Positions 8,729-14,081 of a stretch of 32,041 bases of DNA are shown piece after piece. The position numbers were made by a program, and so were the translations under genes. The notes below the pieces were generated by a model, which did no database searches, was not told where the DNA came from, and worked only from the letters and a program-made list of their open reading frames with translations. The stretch is from assembly GCA_016200345.1 (NCBI GenBank), contig JACQEX010000112.1:1-32041 (forward strand). The letters run 5' to 3'. Numbering within the stretch: position 1 is the stretch's first letter; each line of letters opens with the position of its first letter. Source of the DNA: Nitrospinota bacterium. Lineage in GTDB: Bacteria; Nitrospinota_A; UBA7883; JACRGQ01.

Positions 8729-8959
8729 ATGAAAAGAGGCCCGCAGGGACAAAGACGACCAGCCGACGCGGTAAGTGCCGCCGTTATGATAGGTAAACTC
8801 GCAACTGGGCAGATTCAAGAGACGTTGAGGAATCCCGATAAAGACTACACGCGGAAGGCCGGGATGAAAGGCGGAGAAGCGCGGGCGAAAGCTCTAACCC
8901 CCAAAAAAAGAACGGCCATAGCCCAAAAAGCCGCGAAAATTCGATGGAAAAAGTCTTAA
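8729..8959 (+). CDS. Small basic protein with C-terminal KGG/AAKxRW motif (IS passenger)
   Basis: This 76-residue, strongly basic protein has a C-terminal half, GMKGGEARAKALTPKKRTAIAQKAAKIRW, that matches a short repeat motif (GGxARAxxLTPxxRxxIAxKAAxxRW) common in small bacterial proteins, some annotated as histone-like or RNA-binding. The N-terminal half is unrecognised. It is the first gene inside the IS1-family element. A perfect TATAAT lies directly before the ATG. Length and charge fit a nucleic-acid-binding role, but that is inference. The nearest annotatable feature is the C-terminal motif only. Confidence 0.75.
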   Translation: MKRGPQGQRRPADAVSAAVMIGKLATGQIQETLRNPDKDYTRKAGMKGGEARAKALTPKKRTAIAQKAAKIRWKKS

Positions 8960-9068
8960 CACGCAAAATATTTTCCGCTTTTCGCATCTTAACTAATTGA
9001 TTTTATATTAGTTGTTCTTGCGGTTCAAAATAAGTTGAAAAAGCGCGAAACTTTTTGAGTTTCATCCA

Positions 9069-9097
9069 TTGACATCCTCTTTCATCTGTGAGAAAAT
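9069..9097 (+). promoter_or_regulatory. promoter of the winged-helix passenger gene
   Basis: TTGACA (9069-9074) and GAAAAT (9092-9097) are spaced by 17 nt. The transcript would have a short leader carrying the strong GAGGTGAT ribosome-binding site at 9133-9140. Confidence 0.55.
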
Positions 9098-9142
9098 TTC
9101 GCCAATGGAAACAATAAGCCCTGTGACTTTATGAGGTGATGA

Positions 9143-9559
9143 ATGAGCGAAGATTTTGCGCGTAATAAGATTGAAAGGAATATCGTCAAGAAAAAGGCGG
9201 AAATTCAGGAGTTGGAAAATAAATTACTCCAAGAAAAAGCCTACCTCCAAGCCCTCGAAGATTCGATTAAACATTTCTCAAAAGACAGTCCCGGCGGTGA
9301 AACATCGATGCGCGAAAATAGTTCTGCGGGTCTCGCAAGAAGCGCACTTCGGAAACATGGGAAACGGATGCACATAAACGACATCCTTAAAGCCATCGGC
9401 AAACCGCTAACAAAAAAAGACCGACAAAATTTATCAGGAACATTGGCGGCCTATGTTCGCAGAAGGGATACCTTCACACGCCCTAGTCCGGGTGTTTATG
9501 GCCTAATAGAATTTGAAAAAAACGGAGAAAATGAAAATGAAGAAACATCAGATGATTAA
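9143..9559 (+). CDS. Coiled-coil plus winged-helix (HARE-HTH-like) protein (IS passenger)
   Basis: This 138-residue protein has an N-terminal Lys/Glu-rich coiled coil (about residues 8-47) and a C-terminal winged helix (about 65-125). The latter has the pattern SALRKHGKRMHINDILKAIG, then LSGTLAAYVRRRDTFTRPSPGVYGL, which resembles HARE-HTH/HB1-type domains found in restriction enzymes, RNA polymerase delta and chromatin proteins. The tail is acidic. The start is well supported by GAGGTG 4 nt upstream. DNA binding is the likely function. Position inside the IS element makes it a passenger gene that could serve the element's regulation or act on the host. Confidence 0.78.
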   Translation: MSEDFARNKIERNIVKKKAEIQELENKLLQEKAYLQALEDSIKHFSKDSPGGETSMRENSSAGLARSALRKHGKRMHINDILKAIGKPLTKKDRQNLSGTLAAYVRRRDTFTRPSPGVYGLIEFEKNGENENEETSDD

Positions 9560-9581
9560 AAACTTCCTTTTTGATTAAAAA

Positions 9582-9617
9582 ATGGCCCTTGGGCTGGCCT
9601 GCCAGCCCAAGGGCCAT
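9582..9617 (-). terminator. 36-bp perfect palindrome, terminator-like on the minus strand
   Basis: A 17-bp stem (9582-9598 with 9601-9617) has a 2-nt centre. On the minus strand it is followed by a T-run; on the plus strand there is no T-run after it. It could stop leftward transcription, such as read-through from the secreted-protein gene, protecting the two passenger genes. It could also be a recombination or regulatory palindrome. Confidence 0.6.
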
Positions 9618-9629
9618 ACACCATTGTGC

Positions 9630-9706
9630 GCCCCCGTCGCCTAACGAATAAGGCCATCGGACCCGCACCCGGTTGTATGTGAGTTTAAATCTCACCGGGG
9701 GCGCCA
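9630..9706 (+). tRNA. tRNA-like sequence, possibly a tRNA-Arg(CCG) pseudogene
   Basis: A 77-nt cloverleaf can be drawn: acceptor GCCCCCG / CGGGGGC with discriminator G and encoded CCA; D-stem GCCT / AGGC; anticodon stem ATCGG / CCGGT; T-stem GTGAG / CTCAC with loop TTTAAAT. Two faults argue against normal function. The D-loop has GA in place of the invariant GG, and the anticodon loop is 8 nt (ACCCGCAC) without U33. If read as anticodon CCG it would be an arginine tRNA, but this is a guess. It lies inside the IS1-family element, between the winged-helix gene and the transposase. Confidence 0.5.
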
Positions 9707-9728
9707 ATCACAACAAGGAGATTTTAGT

Positions 9729-9860
9729 TTGAGCCAAATTCTTCTTGGTGACCTCTTGAAGTATACACCAAGAAACCCACCAAAACAAATCGCGGCTTGC
9801 GCCGCGCTCTCAAACCGCCTTTTCTCTAATTTTCAAAAAGAGAAAATGCTTGACAATTAA
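9729..9860 (+). CDS. possible 43-codon ORF with TTG start
   Basis: A TTG start is preceded by AAGGAG with 8 nt spacing, and the frame stays open for 43 codons (start LSQILLGDLLKY, end EKMLDN). It overlaps the transposase -35 region, is in the same reading frame as the transposase, and is separated from it by two stop codons. No family is recognised. The good ribosome-binding site is the only positive evidence. Confidence 0.25.
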   Translation: MSQILLGDLLKYTPRNPPKQIAACAALSNRLFSNFQKEKMLDN

Positions 9861-9878
9861 AGAGGCGTCCCGTAAGAT
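9850..9878 (+). promoter_or_regulatory. transposase promoter
   Basis: TTGACA (9850-9855) and TAAGAT (9873-9878) have the ideal 17-nt spacing. The ATG lies 6 nt after the -10, so the mRNA should start at or next to the start codon. There is no Shine-Dalgarno. Weak leaderless translation would be one way to limit transposition. Confidence 0.7.
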
Positions 9879-9884
9879 ATAGTC

Positions 9885-10751
9885 ATGAATAGATTGGACG
9901 TTAAAAAGAGATTGCAGATATTGCAGATGCTCTGCGAGGGCGTTTCCATGCGGTCCATCACCCGCATTGCGGACGTTTCCTATAACGGCGTTCAAAAGCT
10001 TCTGGTTGATGCAGGGACGGCTTGCGCGGACTATCACAATGAACACGTTAGGAACGTAACCAGCAAGCGCGTACAATGCGACGAGATATGGAGCTTCGTT
10101 TACGCCAAAGAAAAGACCGCCAAGATTTTAAAGAAAGAGGGCGCGGGTGACGCTTGGACGTGGACTGCTCTGGATGCCTACAACAAGCTAATCATTAGCT
10201 ACTTGGTAGGCCAGCGTGATGCCGAGAATGCCTTGACCCTTATGAACGATCTAAAATCCCGCCTAGCCAATCGCGTCCAGTTGACCACGGACGGTCACAA
10301 AGCCTATGCGGATGCCGTTGATAATGCTTTTGTCGGAGATATTGATTACGCCATGCTTATTAAGCTATATGGTGATTCACCTACTGGGGAAAAGAGGTAT
10401 AGCGGTTCGGATGTGGTGGGAATAAAAAAGACCACGATGAACGGCAATCCCGATTTAAAGGCCGCTTCCACCAGCTATGTCGAACGCCAGAACCTTAATA
10501 TGCGAATGGGTATGAGGCGGTTTACAAGGCTTACAAACGGATTCTCAAAGAAGATGGAGAACCATTGCCACGCTCTAGCCCTTTACTTCATGTTCTACAA
10601 CTTCGTGAGAATCCACACGACCTTGAAAGTCACCCCGGCAATGCAAGCCGGATTGACCGACAGGCTATGGAACATAGAGGATATTGACGCGCTTATTCCA
10701 GAACCGGAGCAGAGGGAAAGAGGAGCTTACAAGAAAAAAGATTTAAATTGA
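9885..10751 (+). CDS. IS1-family DDE transposase, single frame
   Basis: This 288-residue transposase starts with a helix-turn-helix (about 5-45), followed by a DDE catalytic core. The core has CDEIWSF (Asp66), TTDGHKAY (Asp136) and [10 protein letters not shown] (Glu200), then the IS1-typical [17 protein letters not shown] block. Unlike classical IS1, there is no separate InsA zinc-finger protein and no frameshift; the enzyme is made from one ORF, as in the ISMhu11-like branch of IS1. The catalytic residues are intact. It is flanked by matching terminal repeats and a target duplication, so the element may still be active. Confidence 0.9.
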   Translation: MNRLDVKKRLQILQMLCEGVSMRSITRIADVSYNGVQKLLVDAGTACADYHNEHVRNVTSKRVQCDEIWSFVYAKEKTAKILKKEGAGDAWTWTALDAYNKLIISYLVGQRDAENALTLMNDLKSRLANRVQLTTDGHKAYADAVDNAFVGDIDYAMLIKLYGDSPTGEKRYSGSDVVGIKKTTMNGNPDLKAASTSYVERQNLNMRMGMRRFTRLTNGFSKKMENHCHALALYFMFYNFVRIHTTLKVTPAMQAGLTDRLWNIEDIDALIPEPEQRERGAYKKKDLN

Positions 10752-10767
10752 AATTATCAAATATTAA

Positions 10768-11049
10768 TTACCTGCAAATTAATCGCCACTCATAGAGATT
10801 TGTATATTGATTTAAAACCTGTTGTTGTGTACAACTTTGCGTTCCAATAGGAGGCACATAGGGTTGAGGTACGGGCGTAACGGACGGAGGCACAATCGGG
10901 CATAATTTTGGTGGACATAATGGTGCCAAATCAATAGAGCTAGAGCATAAAGGAACATTCTCTCCATTCATGCAACGGCAGACACAGTCGGCGTAAGCAA
11001 CGGATGAGGCAATGATAAAAAATACCGCAACAAAAATTACATTTTTCAT
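10768..11049 (-). CDS. Small secreted Cys/Pro-rich protein (IS passenger)
   Basis: This 93-residue protein has a Sec signal peptide (MKNVIFVAVFFIIASSVAYA, cleavage before DCVC). The mature part has eight cysteines: a CVCRC cluster, then single cysteines in PLC, APLC, KLC, QSC and LIC contexts, with a proline-rich centre. The even cysteine count fits disulphide bonding outside the cytoplasm. I recognise it only as a type of small exported hypothetical protein. A GTG 6 nt upstream is an alternative start; the ATG is preferred for its signal peptide. It is convergent with the transposase, inside the element, close to the right end. Confidence 0.72.
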   Translation of the reverse strand: MKNVIFVAVFFIIASSVAYADCVCRCMNGENVPLCSSSIDLAPLCPPKLCPIVPPSVTPVPQPYVPPIGTQSCTQQQVLNQYTNLYEWRLICR

Positions 11050-11101
11050 CCACACTACGTTATCATAACTTTAGGGAATTTATTTACATTTCTAAATGTT
11101 T

Positions 11102-11120
11102 TTCAAAAGGTAGCACTACC
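11102..11120 (-). repeat. right terminal inverted repeat of IS1-family element
   Basis: Read inward on the minus strand it begins GGTAGTGCTACC and matches the left end at 17 of 19 positions. Confidence 0.85.
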
Positions 11121-11128
11121 AAAAATTA
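11121..11128 (+). repeat. target site duplication, right copy
   Basis: AAAAATTA directly abuts the right end and equals 8647-8654. Confidence 0.85.
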
Positions 11129-11140
11129 TCCTGTCCACTT

Positions 11141-11189
11141 TGTCCAGTTTGACCGACTTGTCCGCCCCTTTTCCCCTTTTTCCGGTAGG
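11141..11189 (+). repeat. direct repeat copy B
   Basis: These 49 bp match copy A at 8561-8627 exactly when the 18-bp internal duplication of copy A is removed. Both copies end in the CCGGTAGG that precedes a hairpin. Confidence 0.8.
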
Positions 11190-11241
11190 CACACATGTCA
11201 TCCCTGCCCATCTTGTGGGCAGAAGGGACTTCAGTGTGTAC
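11182..11241 (+). repeat. REP-like hairpin 3 (long form)
   Basis: GTAGG is followed by outer arms GCACAC / GTGTGTAC (imperfect), enclosing a 7-bp stem CTGCCCA (11204-11210) / TGGGCAG (11216-11222). Confidence 0.55.
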
Positions 11242-11284
11242 AATAATTTGTCCATTCCCCTCCCCGGTTCCCGCTCCCGTCTTT

Positions 11285-11311
11285 GGTAGGTACATGGCCT
11301 CCGCCATGTAC
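11285..11311 (+). repeat. REP-like hairpin 4
   Basis: GTAG is followed by a perfect 9-bp stem, GTACATGGC (11290-11298) / GCCATGTAC (11303-11311), with loop CTCC. Confidence 0.7.
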
Positions 11312-11338
11312 GCCCGTCCTCGAATAAGCATAATGAGT

Positions 11339-11385
11339 TCATGCCTCCGGCATGAGGTACAAAGCAGAGGCTTTGTACCCACCAA
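11339..11385 (-). repeat. REP-like double hairpin 5, inverted orientation
   Basis: Two adjacent stems occur: TCATGCC / GGCATGA (11339-11355) and a perfect 10-bp GGTACAAAGC / GCTTTGTACC (11356-11379). On the minus strand the second is preceded by TTGGTGGG, which contains a GTGG tetranucleotide in the place of GTAG. Confidence 0.65.
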
Positions 11386-11630
11386 CTCCTTCGCGTTCTT
11401 CGCGTGAGGCCCCCCCTTCTGTCTCATGACTCCTGTATTCTGAATTCTGTTTCACTATTCATTCCACATTTATACCCCGTATCCGTGCCGAGGGCTTTTG
11501 CGCTTTTGGTTTTATTGACCTTTTTTGCACTTTTTGCGCTGGAGCGAACGCGGAAGTGTGCCGGGGAGCCGGCCCAACTATCTCCTTTCACGGCGTACCG
11601 ACCACTTTTTGTATTTTTTGCGGATTAGAC

Positions 11631-14081
11631 CTAGGAACCCATCTCAAATTTGTCAAGCCCTTTCCTTGCCTCGGCAACCGCCGGAAGCCGAGGTTTAAGG
11701 GTTACCGTTATTCCCATCTGTTTGGCCAGCGGTTTCAACGCCTCGAAAGACGCCTTGTTTTTTACCTGAATTTCCCCCGGTACAATCCCGTGTCCCTCTA
11801 TTGCCTTGATGACGCACTCGGCAAGAAAAATATGCGGATTGGAGTCGTGCGGCATGGCCTCCGCATGAAAAAGAAAGCCCGATTCCCCATCCACCACCAA
11901 GGCAAGGCGCAACAAATATGGGCGGTCAAAATCTAGCAAGAGCGTGTCTGGTTTGTAGAAAAAATCGGACTCCCATGCAAATCCGGCGTTCGGTTTGATT
12001 TTTTGAAGCTGGCGCAATTTAAATTGATTTAAAGAGACGTCGGGAACATCCGCCTCCTTTGCCTGGTCAGGCGCCAGCCATTTTGTTTCCACGGCCTGTT
12101 TTTCGTCCGCACCTTCCGAAAGTAAGTACGTGAAGACATTGTCGTCGCTCCCGCAAAATGCTTCCGATTTTTTTTTGTATTCCACCGTAAAAAGAGCGGC
12201 GCAGTGAAGTATCTTTGTCAACGCCACGGCCTCCGCGGTCGTCAAAAACCATTGGGCATAACCCGGCAAAAAACTCCTGAACATCGGGGTGGAATTTTTT
12301 CCCTTAAAGAAAAGTCCGAACCGGGCCACGTTTGCAACGTCTTCCGGCTCGAGGTAAGAGGGGTCGGTGAAATCCACAAAAAGCGCGTTTTGAAAGGTAA
12401 TCCATTCCGAGGGGCTCCCCTCCGATTCCTCCGCGCGCGTTCTGCGATAAACATCCCATCCCTCCGCTCCGCGAAAGGCGGCAAGGCCGAAAACCTGGCC
12501 CAACGACCCAATAACGCAACAATAATAGGTTTGGTCGGACTCCGGGTCTTTCACCGCAAAAGGCGCGTCGTCGGACATATATTTCCAAGGCGCGAGTTTT
12601 CGAAATTTATCCGCCTCCACGTAAAGCTTTCGCCATACGTCCGGCGGCACGGACGGAACAACCGTCCCCGATTTCTCCCATAGTTTGTCCGGCAAATTCC
12701 CCTGTGGTTCTTGATATTCGTCCCTTGGTATCCCAAGCTTTTTCCACATCCATGAGACGTCGAAATGCGGTCTGCCTTCCAGCTTGTTATGCTCCTCGCC
12801 GTTCTCAAAGTACTTTAGAAGTTCGGCGACCATCGTCCTCCCCTCCTTGGTCATAACCGCCACCAACGGTGTTTTGCCGCCGAGGGCCGGAGACGCCTTG
12901 GCCAGCCATTCGTTGTAATGTTTACGCATGTACTCCTCGTAGAACTTCTGCGCCTCTTCAAACGGCATGTCGTCGTCGCTCCGCCGAATCAGGGAGGGTT
13001 TTCGTCCCTCCTGCAACTCTCGCAATACCTCGGTCGCCTCATCAAAAGTGTCGTCGTCATGGGCAATCATTCCGGCCAGGTGTTTTAGCAACAACTTCTT
13101 TCCCTTCTCCAGCCTCTTTTTGGAATTGCATTCAAGAGTGAGTTTTTTGCCCGTTATCTTCACGCTTCCGAACATCACAAATTTCTTTTCCGTGTTCCTT
13201 CCCATCCAATGAATAATGCCCTTATCCCTCTTTTCAAAGTCCTTGACGCCCTGCGCCTTTATCCAGACCTCCTTTGCGTCACCGATGACCGAAAACCTGG
13301 CCTTGGCAACAACCAACGGATCTCCGGAAGTGTTAACCAGCGCAGGAACGACGGGGTGGATTATAAAATCGCACCAACAGTCGTTAAAAAACTCCCCGCC
13401 CTCGGTTTTTAAAAAGTCGTTCATGGTGGAACCGGGGAAATCCCTGACGTATTCGGCAAAATAGCTCGTCAACTCCTCGACCAACTCGTCCTTACGCCTT
13501 ATGTTAAACGGAAAGACACCCAAGTTAATCACCGTCAGTCCGTCCAGCCTTATTAATCGGGTGGCGAAGATATCCCATTTTCTCAGGGTTCTTGTCGCCG
13601 ATTGCTCGGACACCTCTATTTCGTCTCCGCGCAATAAATCTCTTAGGACCAGCCCTTTTTCAGGAAAAACTTCCAGAACTTCGTAAAGCGACAAAACCGC
13701 CCGTCTCATTTTGTTTAGAACGGACAGCTCCCCCGAAGACAACGTTCTATTTCTCTTTTCATACAGGTCTATCAGACAGTCCGCCTCGTCCTCGTCCACC
13801 ACCCAGTCGTGAATAAACCACTCCATAAAGTTAATATGCGCCATTTCCTGAAAATCTTTCGGAAGGTAGTCCTTAAAGGAATACTCGCCCCAAAAATATT
13901 CGAAAGCCTCGGCAATAGAATCCTTATGAACATCCTTGGCAAACTTAATCAAAGACTGGACAAGCCGTTTTTTTATGTCGTCTTCCCGTCCCTGCGCAGG
14001 CCGGGAATTGATCAGGCAACACTTTTTATATTTCTTACCGCTCCCGCAAGGGCACGGATCGTTACGTCCTATATTCCCCAT
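11631..14081 (-). CDS. Large SEC-C protein (MbcA/ParS-like, DUF7309- and DUF6930-like regions) in defence operon
   Basis: This 816-residue protein starts with a SEC-C zinc motif (RNDPCPCGSGKKYKKCC; cysteines 10, 12, 21, 22). A helical region follows. A middle segment with ALGGKTPLVAVMTKEG resembles the short MbcA/ParS toxin-binding-like domain often found in SEC-C proteins. The C-terminal third has a YYCCVIGSLGQVFGLAAFRG block and an LRLALVVDGESGFLFHAEAM block, which resemble DUF7309 and DUF6930. These domain names come from memory of family patterns, not a search. No catalytic motif was found. It overlaps the Res-like gene by 13 nt and has a GGGGGAAG ribosome-binding site, so it is the last gene of the five-gene operon. 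Confidence 0.8.
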   Translation of the reverse strand: MGNIGRNDPCPCGSGKKYKKCCLINSRPAQGREDDIKKRLVQSLIKFAKDVHKDSIAEAFEYFWGEYSFKDYLPKDFQEMAHINFMEWFIHDWVVDEDEADCLIDLYEKRNRTLSSGELSVLNKMRRAVLSLYEVLEVFPEKGLVLRDLLRGDEIEVSEQSATRTLRKWDIFATRLIRLDGLTVINLGVFPFNIRRKDELVEELTSYFAEYVRDFPGSTMNDFLKTEGGEFFNDCWCDFIIHPVVPALVNTSGDPLVVAKARFSVIGDAKEVWIKAQGVKDFEKRDKGIIHWMGRNTEKKFVMFGSVKITGKKLTLECNSKKRLEKGKKLLLKHLAGMIAHDDDTFDEATEVLRELQEGRKPSLIRRSDDDMPFEEAQKFYEEYMRKHYNEWLAKASPALGGKTPLVAVMTKEGRTMVAELLKYFENGEEHNKLEGRPHFDVSWMWKKLGIPRDEYQEPQGNLPDKLWEKSGTVVPSVPPDVWRKLYVEADKFRKLAPWKYMSDDAPFAVKDPESDQTYYCCVIGSLGQVFGLAAFRGAEGWDVYRRTRAEESEGSPSEWITFQNALFVDFTDPSYLEPEDVANVARFGLFFKGKNSTPMFRSFLPGYAQWFLTTAEAVALTKILHCAALFTVEYKKKSEAFCGSDDNVFTYLLSEGADEKQAVETKWLAPDQAKEADVPDVSLNQFKLRQLQKIKPNAGFAWESDFFYKPDTLLLDFDRPYLLRLALVVDGESGFLFHAEAMPHDSNPHIFLAECVIKAIEGHGIVPGEIQVKNKASFEALKPLAKQMGITVTLKPRLPAVAEARKGLDKFEMGS

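Larger units (their letters stand above)
8655..11120 (+). mobile_element. IS1-family transposon with passenger genes (2466 bp)
   Basis: The element is bounded by inverted GGTAGTGCTAC ends that match at 17 of the first 19 positions, and by a perfect 8-bp target duplication. The ends resemble the GGTGATGCTGCC-type termini of IS1. It is about three times the length of classical IS1. The transposase takes up about 870 bp; the rest holds two small DNA-binding-like proteins, a tRNA-like sequence, a possible 43-codon ORF and a secreted Cys-rich protein read from the other strand. Intact ends, an intact transposase and a perfect duplication suggest a recent insertion. Confidence 0.87.
11121..11630. 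other. intergenic REP-like repeat array, no gene seen
   Basis: This 510-bp stretch holds the second direct repeat copy, at least three hairpin repeats and C/T-rich sequence. No open frame in it has a plausible start, ribosome-binding site or recognisable product. The part from about 11400 to 11630 shows no clear structure apart from a short GCCGG / CCGGC stem near 11560-11573. Confidence 0.7.

Noticed and set aside
8561-11189. Composite element bounded by the 49-bp direct repeats
   Set aside because: The perfect AAAAATTA duplication and terminal inverted repeats lie inside these repeats, so the mobile unit is the smaller 8655-11120 segment.
8506-11385. CRISPR array
   Set aside because: The repeats are hairpins of unequal inner sequence at irregular spacing and in both orientations, with no constant-length spacers and no cas genes.
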